From: DATAWZ01 sp036266975
GTDB taxonomy: Bacteria > Actinomycetota > Thermoleophilia > Solirubrobacterales > Solirubrobacteraceae
NCBI GenBank assembly: GCA_036266975.1
Contig: DATAWZ010000074.1
Location: 1 to 64,000, forward strand
Direction: 5' to 3'
DNA: 64,000 bases
Shown: piece by piece, positions 50,642 through 58,093 of the stretch
How positions within the stretch are numbered: the stretch's first letter is position 1
How the letters are laid out: every line of letters starts with the position of its first letter
Notes under the pieces: generated by a model
The model's database searches: none
Seen by the model: only the letters and a program-made list of their open reading frames with translations
Told to the model about the DNA's origin: nothing
Position numbers and translations under genes: made by a program

Positions 50642-51400
50642 ATGAGCGCCCCTCACCTCGAGCTGCCCACCAGCCCACGCTCGCTGCTGGGCCTGCGTGC
50701 CCTGGTCACCGGCGCCACCGGCGGGCTCGGCTCGGCCATCGCCCTCGCGCTGGGGCGAGACGGCGCCGACGTCATCGTGCAGGGGCGTGATCGCCAGCGC
50801 GGTGAGCAGACCGTCGGCGCAGTCGAACGGGCGGGCGGGCGGGCACGCTTCGTGGGCGCGGACCTGGGCGACCCGACGCAGATCGCCGCGCTCGCCGAAT
50901 CGGCCGGCGAGATCGACGTGCTGGTCAACAACGCCGGGTTCTCGATCTTCGCCCCGACGGCGCTCGTCGCGCCCGAAGACTTCGACCGGCTGTTCGCCGC
51001 GAATGTGCGCGCCCCGTACTACCTCGTCGCGGCGTTCGCGCCGCGGATGGCCGAGCGCGGCGCGGGCAGCATCGTCAACATCGGCAGCATGGCCGGGACG
51101 GTCGGTCTGGCCGGCGGAGCGGCGTACGGTGCCACAAAGGCGGCGCTCGCGGCGATGACCCGCTCGTGGGCCGCGGAGTTCAGCGCATCCGGGGTGCGGG
51201 TCAACACGGTGGCGCCCGGTCCGATACACACGCGCGCGCAGGACAAGGAGCGGTTCGACCGGCTCGGAGCTACGACGCCCGCCCAGCGCGCCGCCCAGCC
51301 GCAGGAGATCGCCGAACTCGTCGCGTTTCTCGCCTCCCCGAAATCGAGCTACATCACCGGCGCGACCCTGGCCATCGACGGCGGCCGCACCGCCATCTGA
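50642..51400 (+). CDS. SDR-family oxidoreductase
   Basis: A 252-aa short-chain dehydrogenase with an extra 15-residue N-terminal leader, then VTGATGGLGSAIALALGRDG, VLVNNAGFSIFAP and YGATKAALAAMTRSWAAEFS, ending TLAIDGGRTAI. The start ATG 50642 follows GAGGACC. First of three genes (SDR, DUF427, TetR) behind a perfect palindrome. Resembles 3-oxoacyl reductase-like SDRs; reaction unknown. Confidence 0.87.
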   Translation: MSAPHLELPTSPRSLLGLRALVTGATGGLGSAIALALGRDGADVIVQGRDRQRGEQTVGAVERAGGRARFVGADLGDPTQIAALAESAGEIDVLVNNAGFSIFAPTALVAPEDFDRLFAANVRAPYYLVAAFAPRMAERGAGSIVNIGSMAGTVGLAGGAAYGATKAALAAMTRSWAAEFSASGVRVNTVAPGPIHTRAQDKERFDRLGATTPAQRAAQPQEIAELVAFLASPKSSYITGATLAIDGGRTAI

Positions 51401-51435
51401 TCGTGACCAGCCAAATCAAACCGAACGGAGCCACC

Positions 51436-51807
51436 GTGAGCCGCGAACCGAAGATCCCGAGCGCCGAGCATCCAATCACCATCGAGCCGCATGACGGGCG
51501 TGTGGTCGTGCGACACGGCGGCACGATTCTCGCCGACACCCGCGCTGCGCTGACGTTGCGCGAAGCCGACTATCCCGCCGTCCAGTACATCCCGCGGGCG
51601 GACGTCAACCAGTCGCTGCTCATCGAGAGCGACACGGCGACCTACTGCCCCTATAAGGGCGACGCGTCCTACGCCTCGCTGCAACTGCCCGATGCCGTGG
51701 TGGCCGACGTCCTGTGGTTCTACGGTCAGCCCTATCCCGCGGTCGCACAAATCCGGGATCACGTCGCCTTCTATACGGACCGGGTCGAGGTCGTGGCCGA
51801 CGCCTGA
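51436..51807 (+). CDS. DUF427 protein
   Basis: A 123-aa small beta-rich protein. TIEPHDGRVVVRHGGTILAD, YPAVQYIPRADV and TYCPYKGDASYASL are characteristic of DUF427, whose conserved CPYKG(xA) block suggests a binding or catalytic site, but whose function is unknown. I chose the GTG at 51436 with GGAG 6 nt upstream; an in-frame GTG at 51403 is possible. Lies between the SDR and TetR genes, 35 and 13 bp from them. Confidence 0.85.
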   Translation: MSREPKIPSAEHPITIEPHDGRVVVRHGGTILADTRAALTLREADYPAVQYIPRADVNQSLLIESDTATYCPYKGDASYASLQLPDAVVADVLWFYGQPYPAVAQIRDHVAFYTDRVEVVADA

Positions 51808-51820
51808 CCCGGGATCTCCG

Positions 51821-52420
51821 ATGAAGACCGAGTCCCAAGAAACGGGAGAGGCAGGCACCCCGCGGCGTTCGGCCCGCGAGCGGCTGCTCGAGGCAGCGAG
51901 CGAGCTGTTCTACGCGGAGGGCGTCCAGAGCGTGGGGATCGACCGAGTAATCGAACGTGCGGGCGTCGCCAAGGCGTCGCTGTACAGCACGTTTGGGAGC
52001 AAGGAGGAGCTCGTCCGCGCGTACCTTGAAGCCCGCCACGCCGAGGTGCTCGCGCGGCTCCGCGAGGCCGTCGCCCAGGTCGAAGCTCCCGCGGAGAAGG
52101 TGCTGGCCGTGTTCGATGCTCAGGCGGACATCTTCGGCACGCCCGGCTTCCATGGCTGCGCGTTCGTGGCCGCCGCCGCCGAGGCCCCGGCCGGCGGGCG
52201 CGTCGATCAGGCGACCTGCGAGTACCGTCGCGACATGCGCGCCCTGTTCACCGAACTGGCACGCGAGGCCGGGGCAGGCGACCCCGCGCTGCTGGCCAGC
52301 CAGCTGCAACTGGTCTACGACGGCGGCGGACTCGCGGCCAACCTGGATGACGATCCCGGGATCGCCCGCGCATCCCGCGCTGCCGCGTCGGTCCTGCTCG
52401 CCGCAGCGCTGCGGGCCTAG
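51821..52420 (+). CDS. TetR-family regulator
   Basis: A 199-aa regulator. The HTH reads VGIDRVIERAGVAKASLYST; SARERLLEAASELFYAEGVQ precedes it. The C-terminus is a long helical domain of the TetR_C_6-like kind. Third gene of the SDR-DUF427 operon, so it should act on the palindrome at 50571. The DUF427/SDR/TetR arrangement recurs in actinobacteria, in my recollection. Confidence 0.87.
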   Translation: MKTESQETGEAGTPRRSARERLLEAASELFYAEGVQSVGIDRVIERAGVAKASLYSTFGSKEELVRAYLEARHAEVLARLREAVAQVEAPAEKVLAVFDAQADIFGTPGFHGCAFVAAAAEAPAGGRVDQATCEYRRDMRALFTELAREAGAGDPALLASQLQLVYDGGGLAANLDDDPGIARASRAAASVLLAAALRA

Positions 52421-52722
52421 CAGCGGGGCGGCGAGGCCATCGCGGCGTCGGATTGCCAGGATCGTTGTTCCAGGCTCGGGAGGGATGGTCACGAACGAGG
52501 CGGGCATCGAGAGAACACCGGCGGGAGCGCTGCCGTCGGAGGAGGGCTGGGCCGTGTCCGCTCCGCGGCCGTTTGGATAGCCCCGTTTCGGTGCGGGCGC
52601 GCCCCCGTCTTTGGAGACCCAGATCGAGGACGCGGGCACTCCGCCCCGCGAGTGGTCGCTCGATGTCCCAAACTCGCCAGTCGGCCGCCGAACCACGGCG
52701 AGCAGAGCCCTACGGTGCGGCC
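52421..52722. other. 302-bp gap with no gene seen
   Basis: No convincing reading frame, remnant or hairpin. The promoter of the following lipoprotein gene must lie in its right part. Confidence 0.5.
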
Positions 52723-53157
52723 ATGAGGAAGCTCTCACTCCTGCTGGCGCCCGGCGCGCTCCTGCTGGCGGGCTGCGGCGGCAGCTCCCATCCGACGTTC
52801 GCCGCGCCGCCGCTCCCCGCCAACGCGCCCCGCGCCACGCCGACGGCGAGAACCTCGGTGGCGCCCGCGCTCTCAGGCGCGGCCGCCTCCGACTACCCCG
52901 CGCAGATGCGCCGCACCTTCACGGCGGCGTGCAAGAAGGCGGCGAGCGCGTCTGGCGGCACGGTGCTCGCGACTCGCTACTGCGCGGCGACCCTCACCTG
53001 CATCGAGCAGCACCTGTCCTATCAGGAGTACGCGACGACCGAGCAGGACATCGTCGCGGGGCGAAAGTCGCCGGACATGACCGAGCTCGAGAGCTGCGCG
53101 GCGAGCACGCGCAGCCAAGTGGGGCGACGCGCCAGCGCACCGTCCGGAAGCGCGTGA
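52723..53157 (+). CDS. small secreted lipoprotein
   Basis: A 144-aa protein with a lipoprotein signal: LLLAPGALLLAGCGGSS, Cys18 as anchor. A Pro/Ala/Thr-rich spacer follows (25-55). The mature part contains four Cys (near ACKK, RYCAAT, TCIEQHL and ESCAAS), which may form two disulfides outside the cell, and helical segments. No known family. Starts at ATG 52723; stands alone. Confidence 0.7.
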   Translation: MRKLSLLLAPGALLLAGCGGSSHPTFAAPPLPANAPRATPTARTSVAPALSGAAASDYPAQMRRTFTAACKKAASASGGTVLATRYCAATLTCIEQHLSYQEYATTEQDIVAGRKSPDMTELESCAASTRSQVGRRASAPSGSA

Positions 53158-53493
53158 GCGGATCCTCGGCTTCGGGACCTGACGGCTCACGCAGACCCCG
53201 ACGCCTGCCCGGCCAATCGAGCGCATCGAGCTGACGAGCCGGCTCGCTTATGGCTCCCGCTTCAGCTCTCGCCGAGGAACTCCGCCTTCGCGGTGGCGAA
53301 CGACCTTTTGCGTGATTCGACGGGGCTACCTGCACACGCAGCGGGCCGGAGAACCGCGGTCCGACGGAGTCGTGCGCACGAAACGGAATAAGGTGTCCCG
53401 TCACGGGCGCTCATCTTCGCCCAGCGGAACGCTGCGCTTCGACAGGGCGGAGAGCACCGGTGCGCCCGGCACCCAGAGCAGGAGGATGGCGAC
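53158..53493. other. 336-bp gap with no gene seen
   Basis: Contains the 12-bp palindrome CGAGCCGGCTCG at 53235-53246 but no loop for a hairpin and no gene remnant that I can recognise. The last 60 bp carry GGAGG for the OsmC-like gene. Confidence 0.5.
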
Positions 53494-53940
53494 TTGAGCG
53501 CATTGCAGCGGGAGGCGACGATCCGATGGCTGGCCAATCCTCCGGCCGGCTTGCCTCGGCTGATGGTCGGCAGCCACAGCTTCACGTCGCTTCCGCTCAA
53601 CACGGACCCTGAGGCCGCGCACCCGCTCGCCACCTCGCCGGGCGAGCTGTTCGCCGGCGCGATCGGCAGCATCTTCGTCTGGTTCGTCGCGAACGATCTA
53701 GTCCGCGAGGGCACCCAGGCGCACGAGTTGATCGTCAATGTCTCGATCGCGATGGCCGATGAGGCGGACGATGGCAGCGAGCTCGCGCTGAGCGCGATCA
53801 CTTGCCAACTGGTCGGGCGCATACCGGGCCTCGATCGGGCGCGCGCCGAGACGATCGCCCGGGCGGCGTTGTCCCGCTGTCTGGAAACGCTGGCGATACG
53901 TACGGAGAGCATCGTGAGCAGCGTCGAGATTCTGCCCTAG
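53494..53940 (+). CDS. OsmC/Ohr-family protein lacking the peroxidatic Cys
   Basis: A 148-aa OsmC-fold protein: LMVGSHSFTSLPLNTDP, SPGELFAGAIGSIFVW, and CLETLAIRTESIVSSV. Active OsmC/Ohr enzymes have two Cys; here the position of the first, in GAIGS, is Ser59, while Cys129 remains. A thiol peroxidase cycle is therefore unlikely unless other residues substitute. The TTG start at 53494 follows GGAGG at a fair distance. Unlinked to obvious partners; a SnoaL-like protein gene lies 129 bp downstream. Confidence 0.75.
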   Translation: MSALQREATIRWLANPPAGLPRLMVGSHSFTSLPLNTDPEAAHPLATSPGELFAGAIGSIFVWFVANDLVREGTQAHELIVNVSIAMADEADDGSELALSAITCQLVGRIPGLDRARAETIARAALSRCLETLAIRTESIVSSVEILP

Positions 53941-54068
53941 GTCCGGGCGTTCGATGCCCGGGCCACCCGAGGGCAACGCGGGGTGGTCGTGCGGTCCGCG
54001 CTTATCGCCAACGCGTCGCGCGGGCGGTCCCTCAGGCCGCCGTCCCCACAGATCATGGAGGCGAAACC

Positions 54069-54476
54069 GTGACCAACGCAATTGATGGTGAAGCCGCCAT
54101 CCGGGCTCGGCTCCTGGAGCACTGGGAGGCCTCCGAGCGCGGAGGCGTCGACGCCGAGCACGCCATCTACGCTGCCGAGGCGATTTTGGACTACCCGCAG
54201 TCTGGCGAACGCTTCACAAGGCGAGCAAGGATCCAAGCGCAACGCGCCGGGCATCCGGCCGAGCGCCACTTCACTGTCCGCCGGATCCTGGGCGCCGGTG
54301 GCCTCTGGGTGAGTGAGTGCGTGATTACCTATGACGGCGTGCCGACATACTCGGTCAGTGTCATGGAGATCACCAACGGTCTGGTGACGCACGAGACTCA
54401 GTACTTCGCCGACTCCTTCCCCGCGGCTCCCGGGCGTGCTGCGCTCGCTGAGCCGATTCCGGCCGGCGACCAATAG
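54069..54476 (+). CDS. SnoaL-like (NTF2 fold) protein
   Basis: A 135-aa protein with the cone-shaped fold pattern of SnoaL/NTF2: RARLLEHWEASERGGVDAEH, AEAILDYPQSGERFTRRARI and VMEITNGLVTHETQYFADSF. Conserved cavity residues (Tyr56-like Asp/Glu and Trp) are present. Starts at GTG 54069 with GGAGG upstream. Proteins of this type are isomerases, hydrolases or unknown. Function not assignable. Confidence 0.75.
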   Translation: MTNAIDGEAAIRARLLEHWEASERGGVDAEHAIYAAEAILDYPQSGERFTRRARIQAQRAGHPAERHFTVRRILGAGGLWVSECVITYDGVPTYSVSVMEITNGLVTHETQYFADSFPAAPGRAALAEPIPAGDQ

Positions 54477-54620
54477 GTCGTGCAGCTGTCGGGTCGCTGG
54501 ACGACGTCGACCCGCGTGTCCGCGTCGCATGCTCCGGCGGTCCAAGCAGCCGTGTGAGACCGCGGAGGGAGTAGCGTCGTTCTCCGCGACCTCGCCGACC
54601 ACCATGCCGGAGGGCAGCCG

Positions 54621-56078
54621 ATGAACACTTTCGCCGAACGCATCGCCGAGCACGCGGCGGCTGACCCCGACGCGCCGGCCGTGACCTGCGCGGGCGCGTC
54701 GCTGACCTACGCGGAGCTGGCGGACGGCGCCGGCCGCGTCGCGGCGCACCTCCTTGCTGCCGGCGCGCGCCCAGGCACGACCGTGGTGATCCTGCTACCC
54801 AACGGGCCCGACTTCGTGCGCGCGCTCCTCGCAGCGTGGTGGATCGGGGCGACGCCGACGCCGGTGTCGCCGAAGCTGCCGCTACACGAGCGCACGGCGC
54901 TCGTCGGGCTGGCCGAGGCCTCGGCCGTCGTCGCCGAGGACGTCGGCGACCTCGCCGGCGCGTATGAGGTGCTCACGGTTGCCCAGTTGGCCAAGCCCGT
55001 GGACGCGGTCGCACCGTCGTCGACGCCATCGCCGCAGTGGAAGGCGATCGGCAGCGGCGGTAGCACCGGCCGGCCGAAGCTCATCGTCGCGGAGCAGCAC
55101 GCTGTCGCCGAGGACGTCATGGGGCTCGGCGTGCTGCTGCGCGTCCCCGAGCGGCGGACGATGGTGGTGCCCGGGCCGCTGTCGCACAACGCGCCGTTTG
55201 CCGCCTTGTCGGTCGGGCTGCTGCGCGGCAACCACGTCGTGCTGATGGCGCGCTTCGATGCCGCCGAGTGCCTGCGCCTGGTCGCCGTGCACCGCGCCGA
55301 GTGGCTCTACCAGGTTCCGACGATGATGCTGCGCATCTGGCGGCTGCCTGCGCAGGAGCGCCCCGCCCATGACCTGTCCAGTCTGAAGGTCGTCTTCCAC
55401 ATGGCCGCGCCGTGCCCGCGCTGGCTGAAGCAGGAGTGGTGCGACTGGCTGGGCCCGGAGACGATCCTCGAGCTCTACGGCGGCACCGAGCTCCAGGCGA
55501 TGACGATCGTTGGCGGCCGCGACTGGCTCGCACACCCGGGCAGCGTGGGGCCGGTGGTCCTGGGCGAGATGCAGGTTCGCGACCAGGACGGCAACGTGCT
55601 GCCGCCCGGCGAGACCGGCGAGATCTGGATGCGCCGCGGCGCGCAGGAGCCGAGTCCGTATCACTACCGTGGCGCCCAGGCGCGCCGAGCGCGGGACAGC
55701 TGGGAGTCGCTCGGCGACATGGGTCACTTCGACGGGGACGGTTTCCTGTACCTCGCCGACCGCGCGAGCGACATGATCCTCGTCGGAGGCTCCAACGTGT
55801 ATCCGGCCGAGGTCGAGGCTGCCCTCGACGCCCACGGCGCCGTGCGCTCCTCGTGCGTCATCGGGCTGCCCGACGAGGACCTCGGCAACGTGCCGCATGC
55901 GATCGTCGAGCTCGCCGAGGAGGTGAGCGACGAGGAGCTGCTCGCCTGGGTGCGCGAGCGCGTCGCGGGCTACAAGGCCCCGCGGTCGGTCGAGCGCGTC
56001 GACCATCCGTTGCGTGACGACGCCGGCAAGGTGCGCCGCAGTCAGCTGCGCGCCGAGCGGGTGCGCGACGGCGGCTGA
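54621..56078 (+). CDS. acyl-CoA/acid-CoA ligase (ANL superfamily)
   Basis: A 485-aa ligase. GSGGSTGRPKLIVAEQ is the ATP loop, ELYGGTELQA the mid block, LADRASDMILVGGSNVYPAE carries the hinge Asp, and DDAGKVRRSQLR the catalytic Lys. It resembles bile-acid/fatty-acid CoA ligases. GAGGG lies before ATG 54621. Two hairpins follow its stop. Being next to the SnoaL-like and OsmC-like genes, it may activate an aromatic or steroid acid, but this is inference. Confidence 0.85.
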   Translation: MNTFAERIAEHAAADPDAPAVTCAGASLTYAELADGAGRVAAHLLAAGARPGTTVVILLPNGPDFVRALLAAWWIGATPTPVSPKLPLHERTALVGLAEASAVVAEDVGDLAGAYEVLTVAQLAKPVDAVAPSSTPSPQWKAIGSGGSTGRPKLIVAEQHAVAEDVMGLGVLLRVPERRTMVVPGPLSHNAPFAALSVGLLRGNHVVLMARFDAAECLRLVAVHRAEWLYQVPTMMLRIWRLPAQERPAHDLSSLKVVFHMAAPCPRWLKQEWCDWLGPETILELYGGTELQAMTIVGGRDWLAHPGSVGPVVLGEMQVRDQDGNVLPPGETGEIWMRRGAQEPSPYHYRGAQARRARDSWESLGDMGHFDGDGFLYLADRASDMILVGGSNVYPAEVEAALDAHGAVRSSCVIGLPDEDLGNVPHAIVELAEEVSDEELLAWVRERVAGYKAPRSVERVDHPLRDDAGKVRRSQLRAERVRDGG

Positions 56079-56082
56079 TGGA

Positions 56083-56115
56083 CCCGCTTGACTGAGCGGG
56101 GCTTCCTGAAAGCCC
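56083..56115 (+). terminator. tandem hairpin terminator
   Basis: CCCGCT(N6)AGCGGG at 56083-56100 and GGGCTT(N5)AAGCCC at 56099-56115 form two weak, overlapping stem-loops directly behind the ligase stop. No T-tract. Confidence 0.45.
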
Positions 56116-56174
56116 AATCGGGAGGACTCGAATTCTGACCCCATAGTCCGCACGCGTCGCCGCTGGCGGCCCCG

Positions 56175-56670
56175 TTATGCGCCCGTGAACCGATGCTCCG
56201 TCTGCCGGGCGTCCCTCGAGTCGGCGTGGGCGGTCCAGAAGAGCTCGGCGATGTTGTCCGGATCGAAGTCCGTCCCGGCTTGACCGCGCCGGCGATCGTG
56301 ACGGTCGCGGCGTGGGTGCCGTCCTCTCGGACGCCATCGGCAATCAGCGTCTGCGCCGAGCGCAGGGCGGCCTTCCCCATCGAGAGGCTCGCCAGCGAGG
56401 GCACTGGATGGTCGGCGAAGCCGCCGCTGGTGACCAGTAGGGTGCCGCCGCCAGTGCCCGTAGGACGGGCGCGGCTACCTGTGCCGCCACGACGGCGCCG
56501 AGGACATCGACATCATGTGCGGTTCGGAGCCGCTCGACAGTGGTGTCGAGGATCTGGCCTGGATCTGGCAAGGCGTCGTTGTACACGACGACACCGGGCG
56601 CCCCGCTCTGGAGGCGTGTGACGGCGATGGCCGCCGCCGTGTCGGGTATCGGGGCCGATCCGGCGACTGG
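56175..56670 (-). pseudogene. 5'-truncated, twice-frameshifted SDR remnant
   Basis: Three pieces in different minus-strand frames form one SDR C-terminal half: GAPGVVVYNDALPDPGQILD, then GTLLVTSGGFADHPVPSLAS plus SMGKAALRSAQTLIADGVRE, then TDFDPDNIAELFWTAHADSR, ending at TAA 56175. Frame changes are near 56440 and 56280. The cofactor-binding N-terminus is missing, and the region where it should be is occupied by the start of the Clp-N gene on the other strand. It resembles the SDR group with the fused glycine-rich GGGFADHP motif. Confidence 0.7.
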
Positions 56671-56688
56671 TCGCAGTACCCTCGTGCT

Positions 56689-57141
56689 GTGGCCTTGGGC
56701 CGCTCGCAATGGGTCGAGAACGTGCTTGCACTCGCCGAGCGCGAGGCGCGCGCGTTCGATGCCGGATGCGTGGGATCAGAGCACGTGGTGCTTGGCCTGC
56801 TCGGCGAGCAGCATGGGCCTGCCGCCCGGGTGCTCGTGAGCCTTGGCCTGAGCGTGGCGCGCGTTCGTGCGCAACTGCAGGCTCTGAGCCCCGCTGCGAC
56901 AGCAGCACCTCCGAGCGCGGCGGTGGCGATCCCGCTCACGCCGCGGGCAAGGCTCATCGTCCTCGATCGCGCGGAGGCTGAAGCCCAGAGCCTTGGCCAC
57001 GACCTGATCGACACCGAGCACATCCTGCTTGGCCTTGCTCGGGAGAACGAGGGGCTCGGTATGGCGATCCTTCGCGGTTTCGGTGCCGACGCAGCAACAA
57101 TCATCGCCCAAGCTACGCGAATGCTGCCGCCCGCGAACTGA
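56689..57141 (+). CDS. stand-alone Clp N-domain protein
   Basis: A 150-aa protein made of two Clp-N repeats: VENVLALAEREARAFDAGCV then SEHVVLGLLGEQHGPAARVL, and RARLIVLDRAEAEAQSLGHD then DTEHILLGLARENEGLGMAI. These pairs normally form the substrate-receptor module of ClpA/ClpC, but no AAA domain follows. Such orphan adaptors bind substrates or modulate a Clp protease encoded elsewhere. The GTG at 56689 is my start; upstream sequence overlaps the SDR remnant. No regulator or protease gene is next to it. Confidence 0.8.
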   Translation: MALGRSQWVENVLALAEREARAFDAGCVGSEHVVLGLLGEQHGPAARVLVSLGLSVARVRAQLQALSPAATAAPPSAAVAIPLTPRARLIVLDRAEAEAQSLGHDLIDTEHILLGLARENEGLGMAILRGFGADAATIIAQATRMLPPAN

Positions 57142-57254
57142 CCGGCCCGACACCTACGACACCGCCATCAGGTCCAGGCGGGTCCGCACAAATCTCGCTC
57201 TGCGCTGCTGCTGCTCGCGCAGACCAACACGGTGGTTCGATGGTCCCAGCCGTG

Positions 57255-57284
57255 GTAGCAGTTCTGCTACGTTGGTCGTACGAC
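57255..57284 (+). promoter_or_regulatory. toxin-antitoxin operator
   Basis: GTAGCAG-TT-CTGCTAC (57255-57270) is a perfect inverted repeat, followed by the palindrome GTCGTACGAC (57275-57284). Both lie immediately upstream of, or at, the start of the antitoxin. Antitoxins of this class bind such sites cooperatively with their toxin (known for the families). Confidence 0.6.
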
Positions 57285-57291
57285 AGTCACG

Positions 57292-57525
57292 ATTCCCCAG
57301 AAAGAACTCCGCAACAACGTCGCGGACGTGCTACGTCGCGCGGAGGCCGGCGAGCAGTTCACGATTACCGTCGCGGGCAGGCCGGTGGCTGAGCTTGGAC
57401 CCACCGCGAGGCATCGTTGGGTCAGCGGCCCTGCCCTTGAGCGCGTCTTCGCGACCCCAGCACCGGAAACACTCGCCGAAGGCCTCGAGCGATTCCCCGC
57501 GGCGGTGGCGGATCCATTCACGTGA
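57292..57525 (+). CDS. Phd/YefM-type antitoxin, start codon unclear
   Basis: About 77 residues: IPQKELRNNVADVLRRAEAG, GEQFTITVAGRPVAELGP, and a C-terminal tail ending FPAAVADPFT. This is a typical AbrB-like/Phd N-terminal DNA-binding half with a toxin-binding tail. The reading frame opens at 57259 but holds no ATG, GTG or TTG before GTG 57328, which would cut the conserved N-terminus. I mark ATT 57292 as a placeholder start (leaderless translation or a rare codon); the true start may be non-canonical, or the gene has a mutated start. Its stop overlaps the toxin start by 4 bp. Confidence 0.7.
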   Translation: MPQKELRNNVADVLRRAEAGEQFTITVAGRPVAELGPTARHRWVSGPALERVFATPAPETLAEGLERFPAAVADPFT

Positions 57526-57905
57526 GCCGCGTCCTGCTTGACACCTCGATACTGATCGGGGCCGCGGTCCCCGGGAGGCTCGAGAGTGCGATGAGTGTCG
57601 CCTCGCTGGCCGAGTTGCACTTTGGTGCGCTCGTTGCGGTCGATACCGATGAGCGCGCACGGCGAGCACAGCGGCTCGGCGTGATCGAGGCGACGTTCGA
57701 CCCGCTGCCAGTCGACGCCGCCGTGGCCCGCGAGTGGGGTCGCCTGGCCGCCGCGGTGGTCGAGCGTGGCGGACAGCCGCGGCGCCGAGCGATGGACCTT
57801 GTGATCGCAGCCACCGCGAACGTCCACAGCGTCCCACTATTGACCGCCAACACCACCGACTTCGCGATCATCGACGACCTCGTCCAAGTGCAAGGACTCA
57901 CCTAA
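57522..57905 (+). CDS. VapC-type PIN-domain toxin
   Basis: A 127-aa PIN-fold ribonuclease. The acidic site residues are Asp7 (VLLDTSILIG), Glu31 (SLAELHFGAL), Asp92 (RAMDLVIAATA) and Asp113 near TANTTDFAIID. Such toxins cleave initiator or other tRNA or rRNA. GTG 57522 overlaps the antitoxin stop (GTGA), the normal coupling of such pairs. A hairpin lies 90 bp downstream. Confidence 0.88.
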   Translation: MSRVLLDTSILIGAAVPGRLESAMSVASLAELHFGALVAVDTDERARRAQRLGVIEATFDPLPVDAAVAREWGRLAAAVVERGGQPRRRAMDLVIAATANVHSVPLLTANTTDFAIIDDLVQVQGLT

Positions 57906-57994
57906 CGCGGCCACGCTGACGGTGGCGGCGGTGTGCGACTCGCGCGTTGCGGCACTCTGCTCGTGGTGCAGTGGGCCTGTAGAAGGCGGGGTCG

Positions 57995-58024
57995 GAGATC
58001 ACGACCGCTGTCGGTCGTGATCTC
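57995..58024 (+). terminator. hairpin behind the toxin-antitoxin operon
   Basis: Perfect 12-bp arms GAGATCACGACC and GGTCGTGATCTC (57995-58006, 58013-58024) with a 6-nt loop GCTGTC. It lies between the toxin gene and the IS630 left end. No T-tract; terminator or remnant of an insertion end. Confidence 0.5.
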
Positions 58025-58093
58025 GGGGATGTTCGGTCAGCCGAAGGGCTTGAGTCCGTAGCGGGCAGCAGGACCCGGGTCGGAGAGGCTGGC

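Noticed and set aside
53235..53246. Palindrome CGAGCCGGCTCG as an operator
   Set aside because: Short, GC-only and without loop or clear promoter context; expected by chance in such DNA.
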